Origin: Daucus carota subsp. sativus
Lineage: Eukaryota; Streptophyta; Magnoliopsida; Apiales; Apiaceae
Direction of reading: 5' to 3'
Length of the DNA stretch: 64,000 nucleotides
Assembly (NCBI RefSeq): GCF_001625215.2
Contig: NC_030383.2
Span: 47,612,380-47,676,379 of the forward strand
Numbering within the stretch: the first letter of the stretch is position 1; each line of letters starts with the position of its first letter. Both the position numbers and the translations under genes were made by a program. The notes beneath the pieces are model-generated. The model was not told the origin of the DNA, did not search any database, and saw nothing but the letters and a program-made list of their open reading frames with translations. Shown piece after piece: positions 1 to 11,750 of this stretch.

Positions 1-1462
1 TAAATCTTAGTTGTTTGTAGTGTTATTTTTTATATTTATTTTTTTGCATCTAATTCGAAACTTAGAAGAGTCTCCGTATGAATTAATATGTTCTCTGGCC
101 ATTTATTTTTTTAAGGCGATTGGTCGAGGCCCAATGATTGTCGGCAACGACATACTAGTAGCATTGTTTCTGCTAGAAGGTAAAAAACCGAGAATGAGTC
201 ATTTTTTTGCTGGAAGACAATGTATCCCCTCTGCATACACATCAAAAATTAGGCTTAATGCCTTGTGGCGGGAAAAACTGCTGGTGGTATGCTGCATAAA
301 TCGTTTGTCAGGGATCTGGCCCATATTTTAATATCTAATATAATGAGAACTGGTACCTTGAAGCTGAATAAAATTTGCTCACGAATCATGGTGGCAGCAT
401 ATGAAATGTATTAGTTTGGCTGAAAGAATGAAATTTTTGGCATATATTTCTTTCTGCTCAAGGCTTTTATGATGAATGATGTGTTAATTTTTGGCATTTG
501 GCTACATCTGTTTTATGTGATTGTCCTGTATTATATGTGAAACCATTTTTTATATAGAATATCACCTGTATTATATACTAGCAAAACTTATGATGGGATC
601 TTCAGGTAGTCAGAAATTAGGATTAGTAAAATTTAATAGAAACACGGAGATACAACTAGAGGCATGTTACTCATCATTTAAGCATAATTAGATCCTGAAA
701 CAACACAGAACTATGAACATAATAAAAGAAACCAGAAAGTGCGCAACTTCCCAACCCATAAATCTTGTCTTTATGATGTAGGAAATTGTTAACTTTATAA
801 AACTGGATTGGTTCTTTTAGTAAGTAATAGAAGGATCTGATATCAGGATGCAGTGATCCATGTGGGGCTCCCACGGTACCAATAGGCCATCCCTAGTGTA
901 TTTTTATGAACTCTTCTTTTAAGAATGTGCTCCAGGCTCTTTACTTCACTCTGTGAGTCTGTGTAATCATATGTTGTGTTGCTACTTGGTATTAATAATT
1001 TGCAGGAGAGGTTAAACCTCAAAGCAATATTTGCAACATGCCATGCTAATTGTGTCAACCAACTAATCTTTCTAAAATCTTTTATTCATTTGCCCCCTTG
1101 TCATGTTACCTAGGTCAATCAGCCAGTTCTCCAAAAATACTAAACTAAAAGTATTTCTCGTAAGGGTGGTGGGCTCATGATATGTCCACGAGCACAGCTA
1201 GAAAATCCGCAAATTCAAGGGATACTAACTCAACATTACTATTCAGGATTAAAAAAAATCCTTTCTCACAACATAAACAAATCCATCGTAATTTGTGATG
1301 TGAGAAGATGGATTTTTTTCTTCTTCTCATATATTCAAGATTCTAAGATTAGTATCTCTCTCCCTCCCTCTCCTCTCCCCCTCCTCTTCCTCCAACCCAC
1401 ATCACAAACGCATACACACAAACGACACAATTATAAGTGTCTTGCCGTGTGTTAGGAAGTGT
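1..1462. other. Intergenic, no supported gene
   Basis: AT-rich sequence with only short open frames (the longest is 106 codons at 11-331). None shows a recognisable domain, a splice-consistent continuation or conserved composition. It could be UTR or intron of a gene that starts outside the window, but nothing here shows that. Confidence 0.5.
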
Positions 1463-1470
1463 CTCATCAC

Positions 1471-1800
1471 TAGAGATGTTCAAAAAATCTGAAATCTGAA
1501 ATCCGATCCGATCCGATCTGGAAAAAAATCTGAAAAACCCGATCCGAAAAAAACCCGGTCTGGCCCGGCTCGGTCCGAGGGCCTAAAACAGGCCTAGTAT
1601 TTTCAAAAAAATCCGGATAAAATCCGGATTTTTAAAAAATCCGGGCTTTTTATAACTAAACCAGGCCTAGTATTTTTGGAAAAGTCCGGCCCGATCCGGC
1701 CCGATTTTTAAAAAAACCCGGCCCGATCTGGTTATAAAAAAATCCGGATTTTTTTGACCCGGTCTGGATCTGGCCCGAACAGATCTTTTGTGCATCTCTA
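1471..1800. mobile_element. hAT-type MITE, 330 bp
   Basis: The ends are perfect 8-bp inverted repeats, TAGAGATG at 1471-1478 and CATCTCTA at 1793-1800. The element is flanked by an exact 8-bp direct repeat CTCATCAC (1463-1470 and 1801-1808). An 8-bp target-site duplication with a YARNG-type terminus is the hAT signature. The interior is a degenerate palindrome built from CCGATCC, CCCGG and AAAAATCCGG words, with no coding capacity, so it must be mobilised in trans. Confidence 0.85.
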
Positions 1801-1808
1801 CTCATCAC

Positions 1809-2455
1809 TGACCCATTGTTCTCTGGTCATACTTTTTGATTAAACTCGTGGGCTCCTTTCTCTCCAAAGGATCTCGAACTACTCATCGACATCTGCACTG
1901 ATCATATTTGAAAACGACTCATTTTGAGTGAATTTACTCCACAAAATTATGGTGTACTTTTTCTAATTCACTATCTTAATTGTTTATGTGATCCGTTAAT
2001 ATGTGGATATGTTCATCAAATCTTAATATTATTCATAAAATATATATCTTTTGCATTTTGATATTTGTTTGCGTAAGAATAAACTCTTTGCAATCTCGAC
2101 CAAATATAGTTTTTGATTTAGTGTTAATATGTAGTATTTTCAAGATATTAGATTCCGGGTAGAAGATGGTGGTTTGCGGTGGTGGTTGCGGTTGTATTAT
2201 CTGACTAAATTTTTGGCATTGATTTATGATTTCAGTTTTACAGGATTGTATTTAATTTTCGGTTTTTAATTGTTTGCATTAAATTTTTAATTATTTTGGT
2301 TGAAATAGCGGCAAATTTTATCATGCAGTATTATTTCCTTTTATAATGATCGACTCATTTGTTTATATTTGAAATTTTGATATTAATTTTTTTAGTAATT
2401 GCTATAATAGATTTATTGATTGATGCTTTGATTCTAAGGACATTGTATAAAAATT
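1809..2455. other. Intergenic, nothing recognised
   Basis: AT-rich spacer between two MITEs. No open frame of interest, RNA gene or repeat signature was seen. Confidence 0.5.
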
Positions 2456-3006
2456 TAAGTGCTTGTTTGGTATCATGCGAGAAGTGATTTCCTGCATAAA
2501 CTTCAACTTCCCATCTTTTCTAAATACCGGGTAAGTACTATAAAATTGTTTGGTTGACAGGAAAATATACTTCCTGGATTGTTTGTTTTCTGGTATGTTT
2601 AACTTCTGATCTATTATATTTTAATAATCATAATATTTTTATTATAATTAAATGATAAATAATATTATTTGACAAAAATAATAATCATAAAAATTTATAT
2701 AAATTTTTAAAATTACTCCAATCTTTTTGGGAATAAAAATAGTCCATACTGATAACCAAACAAAAAAATAATTAATACAATTTTTTTATTTTATATAAAA
2801 TTGTATATAAAGTTGTTAAACTAATTAATTATTCAAACTTATTCGTGACTCTGTATTAGATTTTTATACTTTTAAAATTTTGACAAAAAAATATTATTAA
2901 TACGTATTTTCTCAATATTTTTTTATTAAATTCAAAGAATATATTTTATATTCTTAATGAAGAAATATAATTCAACAATAATATTTTAAGTTAAATATGA
3001 TGATGA

Positions 3007-3014
3007 CAATAATA

Positions 3015-3082
<68 letters not shown>

Positions 3083-3134
3083 TTTTATATTTTTTTAAAT
3101 TTAACTAATTATTATTATTATTATTATTATTATT
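3007..3134. repeat. TAA and ATT microsatellites
   Basis: A long AAT/TAA run (about 3007-3082) is followed by a complementary ATT run (about 3108-3134). Together they can fold into a hairpin. Both lie inside the Tourist-like element. Confidence 0.9.
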
Positions 3135-3186
3135 TTAATATATTATTTTAGAGTGGTTTATGTCAATCATATAATACATATGAATT

Positions 3187-3234
3187 AAATCTATCGGAAG
3201 TGTGAGTCACAAATCTATCGGAAGTGTGAGTCAC
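3187..3234. repeat. 24-bp perfect tandem duplication
   Basis: Two identical 24-bp units lie end to end (3187-3210 and 3211-3234). Each contains CTATCGGAAGTGTGAG. They sit in the right arm of the Tourist-like element. Confidence 0.9.
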
Positions 3235-3368
3235 CGAGGGACTAGGGAAATTACTTCCTAGGTTTTATAGGTATTAGAACTTCCCAATTTTACTTCCAGT
3301 GTTTATGGTAAACCAAACAACTAGACTTCCAAGGTATTCTAACTTCCTGTCAACCAAACGACCACTAA

Positions 3369-3744
3369 GTTTCTTTAATTAGAATTTCTTTTATCATGTT
3401 AAAGTTGATTATTTTGTACAAATGGAAATTATTTGAATTTTTTTGAAAATGTTTTAATTCTCATTTAATCAATTAGTATGATTGTGCCTCTATTGATGAC
3501 TAATTTTGTACCATTTATGGGTGACCATGATTGATGGCATATTATTGGCTTGTAAGAGGCAGTTATGTGCCACTTTGTTGGCTACAATTATGTGCCATTT
3601 TGTTGGCTTGTTAATAATTGTTATTATGTTATAGTTTCGGTATATTATTTTTTTCCTTTGTGTCTCACCAAAGATCCATCTTTGGTTGGGACTTTATTTA
3701 TTTTCCTTTTTCACAACTCTTAATGATATACACACCATTTTATA
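3369..3744. other. Intergenic, nothing recognised
   Basis: T-rich spacer containing two imperfect copies of a TGTGCCA-TTTGTTGGCT motif (about 3565-3611). No gene was recognised. Confidence 0.4.
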
Positions 3745-4034
3745 ATTATTTATTTATTGGATATATTATCCTTTATTTTTAATATATAATCAGTTATATA
3801 TATGGACTTATATTCTCCTTGTTTCATTTGTTTATATTTTCAGGATGCTTGGAAGAAGACGGGTCTTTCTTTTCGGACATTAAAGTTTTATTATCTAAAT
3901 TTCCCCGGTCATCTTGCATGTCCGATGGTTAGATGATAAACTTTCTTGAATGAAAGAATTATCTCGGTGAATCGCCGAATCATATCTGTTGAGATTCATT
4001 CTCATTTTCAAAAAATAATAATAATAATAATAAT
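3745..4034 (+). mobile_element. LINE-like 3' fragment with TAA-rich tail
   Basis: About 270 bp is clearly homologous, in opposite orientation, to 11222-11500. Shared words include TTGGAAGAAGACGGGT, CGGACATTAAAGTTTTATT and TCTAAATTTCCCCG. The sequence ends in CATTCTCATTTTCAAAAAA followed by a run of TAA (to about 4034). A shared 3' end, variable 5' extent and an A-rich or TAA tail fit a 5'-truncated LINE or other TPRT retroposon. I could not find its target-site duplication. Confidence 0.6.
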
Positions 4035-4089
4035 TTGCAGGAGCTGAAACCAGACCGATGCAAGCAAGATAGAAAACATAGAAATCTAA

Positions 4090-4392
4090 TGTTGTGTTTG
4101 GTTGGGGTGAATGATTCCGGAAGAAATAGAATGAAAAATGAACTATATTATGGGCAGTTTTTAACAAATTTCATTCATTCTTCCATTCCATTCTTTACAT
4201 TATGTGCTAAAGATCATACCTTCAATTTGAGATGGAATGCTCCATTCTCTCCTACCCCCTATTTCTTCTCAAATCTCATCATAGCAATTTTGCTCTCACT
4301 TACATTTATTCCAAAACTTCCCTATATCTCTATTAATTTCAAATTATTGTACTCATTCCATTCCATTCCATTCTCTCCAACCAAACACAACA
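4090..4392. mobile_element. Tourist-like MITE, 303 bp
   Basis: Terminal inverted repeats TGTTGTGTTTGGTTGG (4090-4105) and CCAACCAAACACAACA (4377-4392) are perfect over 16 bp. They are flanked by TAA at 4087-4089 and 4393-4395. Subterminal ATTCC/GGAAT words are repeated on both arms. It is non-coding and sits about 50 bp downstream of the LINE-like fragment. Confidence 0.85.
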
Positions 4393-4395
4393 TAA

Positions 4396-5082
4396 TTGTA
4401 TGGTCGGGATACAAGGGGAAGCTGGAGTTTTAGGGTTCTTGATATAAATTGTGGTTAACTTAGTTTCATTGATATTGCTGAAATCTGGATAATTTTGAAG
4501 CCTTTTTTATTTTATTTTAGCAATTGACTATTATAGTGGTTGAATCATGCAATCTTTTTGACTGATAGTATCATTTGTATTCTATCCTTGGTATTTAGTA
4601 ATCACTCACAGAGAGCCGTATAGCTGTATTTGGTTTCGTAAATTATGTAAAAAAAATACTGGAGCAAGAAATGCAGTTAGTTGTATTTAGCTGCGTGTGT
4701 GTTAGGTGGGGGTTGGCCCCCATAAAATTAGCTTAAACAACCTGTAACACGCGGAAGATGCAAACCTCATTCAGAGCCTGCTTCTAATTTTCCTTGCATC
4801 TCTTGACATTGAGATGAACATGCAAGTGGATAATTATCACGTTGAAAGTAAGACTTCTAATCCTCCATTTCCTCTGCTTGTAATGGACATATGCTAATCT
4901 AAACTAGAATTTATAGTCTCACAAATTTTACTTGATACATAATTTCATATAATTAGTTTTCTTGGCACTTACCTTCACATATTTTCTGATTGCATTTTTA
5001 TCTCACTTTGAAGGGCAATAAAATTTGTTATGCTAATTTGAAATAAATACTACAACTTCTTTCTGTTTCCGGTTAAATAAAG
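4396..5082. other. Intergenic, nothing recognised
   Basis: AT-rich spacer with no supported gene, RNA or repeat. Confidence 0.4.
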
Positions 5083-5505
5083 AGTAAATTCTTTGCACCC
5101 GGTATCTTAGACTGCATTTTCAATTTGGTCTCACCTTATAAAATATGTCATGTCACCCCCATAAATTTCCGATCTCTCATATTTTCTCATGTTTTGCATC
5201 CCTCTCTGAACATTTTCCATTCAAATCTCCGTTAACAGATGACAGGGGTATATTTGAGATTACATAATTAATTTGATATTAGAGGAGTTTAGGGCTAATA
5301 ATTATGTAATCTCAGCTATAGCCCTGCCATATGTTAACTTTAACAGAGATTTGGATGGAAGACGGTCAAAAGATGCAAAACGTAAGCGACCACAAAATTA
5401 GAGATACAACATGTTAGAAATTTGGGATGCAAACATGCCATATTTTATACCGGGACCAAATTAAAAAAAACACCTTAAAATACGGGGTGCAAAGTGGCAT
5501 TTACT
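5083..5505. mobile_element. Fold-back MITE, about 420 bp, possibly MULE-type
   Basis: The arms form a long imperfect inverted repeat. AGTAAATTCTTTGCACCC with GTATCTTAG on the left corresponds to the reverse complement of the right arm, which reads AGTAAATGCCACTTTGCACC with GTATTTTAAG. The pairing continues inward (TTTGGTC, TATAAAATATG, GATTACATAATTA against TAATTATGTAATC), so nearly the whole element is one hairpin. Flanking TTAAATA-like words resemble an imperfect 9-bp duplication. There is no coding capacity. The superfamily is uncertain. Confidence 0.6.
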
Positions 5506-5871
5506 TTTAAATAGAAAGTTATCCACCAATTGCATCTGGCCACACAGAATTATATTGAGAACAGGTCACCTAGAATCGACATTCTTTGCCGAGATTTATC
5601 GTTTTAGAAAAATCGATCTGCCAAATTTTGGTTTTCGAATCATATTCAGACTTGATAGACATCAATCTCGTGGCAAGAAATATATATATGGATGATGCTT
5701 GTTCAGGTCATTAAGATGCATAGCAAGATTGATATCTTCTGATTTATGTATGTGCAGTGAAAGTTTCTTCCCAAATATATATATGAGATAGACTACACTT
5801 ATAACCGTCTCCATAAATTTGACATCAAAATGAAGATTACCAGGTATCCTAATAATCATAACAAGCTTTAT

Positions 5872-7579
5872 CTATAGCAATGTTCCTAGCAGGCTACTAA
5901 AGCTGAACTGCCCTTGAAACTCAAAACCATGATCATTAGTAGAGGATAACGAAAACGGGATATCGCCATTAATTCCATCATAAACTACCTCACCAAACTC
6001 ATCGTCGCTGCTTATCTGTGGCTGATTTGCCGTTTCATCCACAACATTATTTTCTTCTTTATTGATAAGGGAGTTCTTCTCCACCAGTTCCTTGAAAATT
6101 GATGATTTGAGGAGTAGGCTGAGTGCTGTGGGAGAAGAAGATTTCTTGTTGAATGAAGTAAGAGAGTGACTTCTGGGGAGGGCCTCTTGCTGTTGCTCAG
6201 TTTTCATGTCATCTACGGCGAAAGCTTTGGCGTTGTAGAAGGAAGAGTGGCCTTCCTTGTTTGTATTGAAGTTATCGTATGTCACTGATTGCGGTTCAAC
6301 GTTGATTTCTGGTACTTGAGGGATCCCTGGAGATGTAGCTCCTGGCTTCAACCATCTTATGTAAGTGCTCAGGTCAAAGTTTGTGACAGCATTGATCCCT
6401 CTGTATTCTATTGCTGCGATGTCGTAGGCACGAGCAGCCTCCTCTTGAGTACCTATAAACACATGAGGCTCTTGATCAGGCACAAAATAAACTATATTCA
6501 TATCTTTAAAATTTGTTACTTTGCTCTTTTATTTTTTTTGATTAAATTATACTGCACAACAAGAGCAACTTACTGTAAGTTCCCAGGTAAAGGTACTTGT
6601 TTCCGAAAACTCTCCCAATTCTGGCCTCCCATCTTCCATTGTGATGGTGCCTTGCGACTCCTCTGTACTTGGATACTCCTCTAGAGAAGCCACTGCTCTT
6701 TCTGTAACAGAGAAAATCAATTTTTGTTATTTACGTACACAGGAGGATGCGTACTGATGTTATTTACAAATAATAATTGTTAAAAATTGCACCTTCTTAG
6801 CGAGGCTAGGTACTCCTCCTTCGTGACACCTTGCATAATCTGTAGCTCGCTCGCATATTCAAAGACCTTAAAAAGATTCAATTGTTGGTTAGATGTTTGA
6901 CATGACTGGGTGCAGAAATATTCTGTGGTAGTTTGTTCACAAATCGAGTATATAGCTGACATACCGGGAAGTTAGTAAAGGTCGTGGTCCCCCAATACTT
7001 CAGTGCAGCCAAATCATATGCTCTCGCTGCAGATTCTTCTTCGTCATAAGCTCCTGGAATTTTAAAGAAGCTTGTTAGTTTCTATTGTAAATGATCCCAA
7101 ACGTTTTAATTGAAAAATCTTAAAAAATAACTCACCAAGATAAACTGTCAGGCGCAACCATAGCGTTCCAAAGTGATGCAAATAAGACATGGGCAAAAAA
7201 TTTATATTAGCAACAGAATTTAAACAGCCAAGTACCCGAAAAATGATCAATAAACAAAGAAATTACCTTGTTTCCCTTTCTTCTTCTGTGTTACGTTCCA
7301 AGAAAGTTTATCCCACAAGTGTGCTTCATATCTCCCTGTCCATCTATGCCTACTAACACCCCGAAATCTTGAACTTCTCTTAACAGTGGTAGGAGCAGGC
7401 GCAGAGGCTTGATCAGCTTGTTGTGGCTGTGGCTGTTGAGGAGCATCACTGCCACGAGCAATTGCAGCAGAGTCTCTTCTTCTTCTCTTGACAGGCTTCA
7501 CGTCTTGGCCTTCCCCATCAGCCATGCTTAAACGTCTCCTTGAAGGTTTTTCTTCCCTCTTGATAAACATAGTTGCCAT
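5872..7579 (-). CDS. AP2-family transcription factor (two AP2 domains, At2g41710/WRI1-like)
   Basis: Nuclear DNA-binding protein of the double-AP2 (AINTEGUMENTA-like/WRINKLED) class. I model six exons on the minus strand: 7267-7579, 7136-7144, 6965-7053, 6793-6866, 6574-6701 and 5872-6452. All have GT-AG junctions and sum to 1194 nt (397 aa). Basic KRRRR at residues 31-35 is a likely nuclear signal, and a P/Q/A-rich stretch follows. AP2 domain 1 starts near residue 69 ([20 protein letters not shown]) and runs through [19 protein letters not shown]. Domain 2 is near residues 165-235 ([36 protein letters not shown]). A Leu-rich [14 protein letters not shown] segment and an acidic C-terminus could activate transcription. 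Microexon 2 encodes VYL, as known in WRI1-type genes. Wording of domain 1 ([18 protein letters not shown]) is closest to At2g41710 rather than WRI1 itself. The start is the first ATG, about 45 bp inside a likely transcript start. Confidence 0.93.
7136..7144 (-). other. 9-nt microexon of the AP2 gene
   Basis: The minus strand reads acceptor CTGACAG, then TTTATCTTG, then donor GTGAGTT. The 9 nt supply the residues V-Y-L of AP2 domain 1. They restore the frame between the exon ending AAACAAG and the exon starting GAGCTTATGAC. Loss of this exon would delete three domain residues without a frameshift. Confidence 0.9.
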
Positions 7580-7657
7580 TTATCCTTTCTTTTGCTCTTG
7601 ATATTTTCTCTATTGTCTTCGATTGTGTGCTTGGTTTTCCTATAACGTGTGCCTGTA

Positions 7658-7670
7658 CTATATATAATTA
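7658..7670 (-). promoter_or_regulatory. Predicted TATA box of the AP2 gene
   Basis: The minus strand reads TAATTATATATAG about 80 bp before the ATG at 7579. This is a sensible distance for a short 5' UTR. Confidence 0.5.
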
Positions 7671-9689
7671 GTCGCCTTCTGTTGGTTTTAATATCTTTTG
7701 TTTTTAGTTGTCACAACATAATGTTAGATGAGACATGAAAGGTCGATGAGCTCAATGTTCTTGAAGCATCTTAACAGTTTAAAAACAAATTTGGCATGTC
7801 CATTCTCTGTGTGCTAGCTGTAGAAACCTAAACCAAGTTATTTAACTGTTTCAGAATGTACAAATACAATTAAGTAAAATATTTTAGTATTTAAATAGTG
7901 TTGTTATATCTAACAACTATATATATTATATACAAAACTTCTTCAAAAAGCAGCCCTGCGTGCTAAATGTCTTTAATCCATATCTGTAGAAAAAAAATCC
8001 AAGGGAAAATAAACTTGTATAAGAACCTACTTTGCGCAAACAACTTGACACTTTCCTGCAACACCAACCTATGATTTTATGTATTACGCATATTTCATAA
8101 AAATCAATAACTTAAGATTATGAAAAAGTGTTAACTATATAGAAAAATCGAAAAATCTGGAATTACTTTTTATTCAGATTTTATCATTCTCGAGTTTTGT
8201 CTCTAACTGGAGTTGAATTTGAATATGGCGGTCATTTAATTTGACTGGGTCGGTATTACATGTAAATCCTGCATGATCCATGTTTTTGTTTGGTTATAGG
8301 AAATCAGTTTGTATTTAGTTGGGAAGTGATAGTGACAGACTGACAGCAAAACTCTAGGCATGTACTTCTGCACTGAAGCATTTTCTAGGGTTCTTCGCCT
8401 ACCGAGATTGCACATTTTTTATATTTTGTGTAGTGATCTCTATATGGCGATTACTTCTATGGAATTAACGGATGCTAACTACTTGCTTTAAACTAGAGAG
8501 ATTGTTATGGAACTGCTTGCAATATCAAACTAGCATGTATTTTATATCAAGACCAGATGATATGATCATATTATAGCAGAACATTTTGGGCATGTTTTAC
8601 TGTTTCTCAGCAAACTAGTATAAATTTTGTAAGAAGGAGCTTTATTTTTAGCAACTGTTTCGCATTTAGGCTAACATTTGAAATGATCCAAACGGCACCA
8701 TCTGAAGCACGAAAAGAGTCATGTATTCTCCCAATATAACTGCATTTGAATATTCTGCATATATTGCACATATTCCCCAAGTATCTGATCAACTAGTAAT
8801 TGCAAGTTTCGCAGTAGTGCATGGCCATGAATGTCTCAATAAGACTAACTCGGGTAAGAACAGCGTGTCATTTTCTGATTTGATCTCTTTAAATTTTACT
8901 CATTCAAACAAAAACGGAAAGATATTCCCAAATGTTATCCTCTCGTGATCACCGATAGACTATATAGTAAAATAAGGTGAAGTGTGGATGCTCTATACCA
9001 TTCCAAGCTGAAGGACAAGGATAAAGGATATAATATCTAAGAAACTACAACTTGAAAGGCATAGACCAAGTGTCTTCATTCTGTAATGTGTCTTATTCTG
9101 AGTCAAGTTAGCATATATATATGTAAAGTTCTTGAGGCCTAAGACTGGTGAAAGTCTTTCAGCAACTTCAGTTGGCATTTCAAAACCTATCTCCATTTAT
9201 AGACTTCTTACGAATGCCATTGCATTGATTAGAATTCGTATCGCTGTTACGAAGAAACAGACCAACGTAGAGTCCCTTGATCATGTAATATACCCAGCTG
9301 ATCAATTGTGTGATCCCTGAACTAATTAATTGGTGCCACCTCTCGTTTTAGATGATAAAACTAACACTACAGATGGCCAGTGAACCTTAAGAAAGTGAAT
9401 GCAGGAAGTGTAATATCTCCCATACGGGTATAATATATATGGCACGATAATGTTTCCAGAGGTCATGTAAAATCAACCTGTGTACCATGGTTTTGTATTC
9501 ATGGAGATTTGTAGTTTGTCATTGACCCTCGACTTTCAGGGGGGATCACTGTCTATGGTCTATTTAATAGGGTTTTTTCATGATGCTTTCTCCCCGGCTC
9601 AAAACATCAAGGAAAAGAACTTATAGACGACTATTTCAAATTGCAGCTACTGGAACAACATGGCCGCTGGGTTTGACGTGAGCATAATT
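7671..9689. other. Intergenic, upstream of the AP2 gene
   Basis: About 2 kb of AT-rich sequence holding only short unconserved open frames (for example 8721-8948 and 9132-9320). It probably includes the AP2 promoter. No repeat boundaries or RNA genes were recognised. Confidence 0.5.
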
Positions 9690-10335
9690 ATCAGAAACCA
9701 CTTAGTTGGTTTCGTTTTGGTTTGGTAATTAAAAAATTTCAGTTTGGTTTCGATTTTCACCTTCAAATGGACCGAAATAGCCGAACCATTAGCATATATC
9801 TTATATAATTAATATTTTTTATAAATTTTTTAATTTAGATATTTAATTGTTCAAGTATCGATCAATATTAAGATATTTCTTATTTTTGAAATTATCTTCC
9901 CCTTTATCCCCGTCCTTATTTTATCAATTCTTCATTAATAATCAACCTTTCTTCCTTTTCTCCTTTAATAAAACATTTTGTTTAGTTTTTAAAATAAAAT
10001 GAATTATTTGTTTTCATAACAACGCATAAGGGCCCCTAATATTATTTATATCAAAAAGTTATACAAGTTTCAACTTTATTTTTTATTAAGTATTTTGTTA
10101 AGTGACGAAAAAAAGAAGTACCTAGAATTATTATAATTTAATAAAAGTGTACAATTTTTTAATCTTTTGATATTAAACAGAAACCAAATTGAACCAATCC
10201 ATTAAGAGTTGGTTCGGTTTATATTGGTTTTTATAACATTCAGTTTGATACGATCTGTAAATTTTCAAAAACATTAAATTCGGTTTGATTCTGTTCGAAC
10301 CTCCAAAATCGTCTAGACCGAACCGTGCTCACCCT
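9690..10335. repeat. Diverged non-autonomous transposon, copy 1
   Basis: Rich in AACCGAA/TTCGGTTT words and ending with GAACCGTGCTCACCCTA, an end type seen in hAT-like elements. It aligns along its length with 10385-11065: both contain TTTCATAACAA, then AATTATTTxTATC, then TTxATAACATTC and a Tx-GATTTTCAAAA block in the same order. No clean target-site duplication was found, so boundaries are approximate. Confidence 0.5.
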
Positions 10336-10384
10336 ATCTTGTACGATAGCATGTTGCATAAAAAGTGTAACTAGGTCCGAGTAT

Positions 10385-11065
10385 AAATATTCGAAATCGG
10401 CTCGTCGATCCAAACTATCTAAATGAAAATTTTCGGTTTTTTCAGTTGATTTTAGTTTTGATAATTAGAGAATCAAAAAATTTCGATTTATATGTAGTTT
10501 TCACTTTCAAATCAATTAAAATAAATGAACCGAATAGTTAATACATATTTCCTATAAGATCTTTTTTTATAATTTAATTAAATATTTAAGCGTTGTCCGG
10601 TTGTTTCTCCATTTGAAAACTGTTTATTATTTTTATTTATATCATTATTTATCAATGGTTCACTACTAGTTCATAATTAATAAATTTTAATTTTAAATAA
10701 ATAAAATTTTAAAATCAAAGAAGTTATTTTTTTCATAACAATGAACAAGGATAACACCTAGAATTATTTTTATCGAAGAATTCTGCAAATGTTATCTTTA
10801 TTTTTCTTGTTGAGAGACAAATAAAGATAACATACAAAATTATCTATTTTAGTTTAATAAGAAAATATAATTTTTAGGACACATTTTGGTATTAAACCCG
10901 AACAAAACCGAACATGTTAAAAATGGGTTTGGTTGAGATTGGTTTTATAACATTCGCCATCCAGTTTGGGTTCTATTTCTAGATTTTCAAAATCAAAAAT
11001 TTCGATTTAGTTAGATTTAGATCTTCAAATGTTAAAATCAAACCATACTTAATCATAGTGCGAAT
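10385..11065. repeat. Diverged non-autonomous transposon, copy 2
   Basis: Second, more decayed direct copy of the 9690-10335 repeat. It keeps the same order of TTTTCGGTTT, AATTAAATATTTAA, TTTCATAACAATG and GGTTTTATAACATTC blocks. Ends are eroded. Confidence 0.45.
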
Positions 11066-11559
11066 CAATTTGTGCTTATTATTCCTTTAGGTTATAAGTA
11101 GTGCTACCCATCACAAATTTTTGTCCTAATTTTCTTTAAAGATAAATTAATAACTGATTTTAATTGGATGATTTATATAAATACAAGAGTATTATTATTA
11201 TTAATGTAAGTGAAGGGATTTTCTTTGAAAATGAGAATAAATCTCACAAATAAGAACCGGCAATTCACCGTGATTAGTCTTTCATTCAAGAAAACTTATT
11301 ATCTAACCGTCAGACATGCAAAATGATCGGGGAAATTTAGACAATAAAACTTTAATGTCCGAAAAGAAAAACCCGTCTTCTTCCAAGAATCCTGAAAATA
11401 AAACAAAGGAAGCAAAAAGAATATAAGTCGATATATATAACAGATTATATATATTATAAAAATAAAATATATATCCAATAATTAATTATTAATAAAATCA
11501 CGTGTATATGTATGTGCTGATCAAAAAATTCACACAAATATGAAAACTCATAATTGAGA

Positions 11560-11750
11560 CAATTAAACTCATAATTAAGGCACAATTAATAAAATATTAA
11601 CGTCCTTAATCAAGATACAATTAACGCCTCAAATAAGGCACAATTTACGCCCTCAATTAGACGGCACAATTTACGCCCTCAATTATGAGGCACAATAAAC
11701 GCCCTCAATTAAGAGGCAAAATAAACGCCTAATGACCCAATTAACGCCTC
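11560..11750. repeat. Imperfect about 30-bp tandem repeats
   Basis: Four or more diverged units based on GCCCTCAATTA-GAGGCACAAT-TTAC lie in the LINE-like element. Many units hold a small internal inverted repeat (CCTCAATTATGAGG). Confidence 0.75.

Larger units (their letters stand above)
2459..3365. mobile_element. Tourist/Harbinger-like non-autonomous element, about 0.9 kb
   Basis: The termini GTGCTTGTTTGGT (2459-2471) and ACCAAACGACCAC (3353-3365) are inverted copies with two mismatches. A TAA duplication lies at 2456-2458 and 3366-3368. A 3-bp TWA target and GTTTGGT-containing ends are typical of PIF/Harbinger Tourist elements. The subterminal GGAAGT/ACTTCC words recur on both arms. The interior is AT-rich, has no transposase and contains expanded TAA/ATT microsatellites. 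Confidence 0.7.

Noticed and set aside
11-331. 106-codon open frame at the left edge
   Set aside because: No domain, biased low-complexity start and no splice-consistent continuation. Likely chance.
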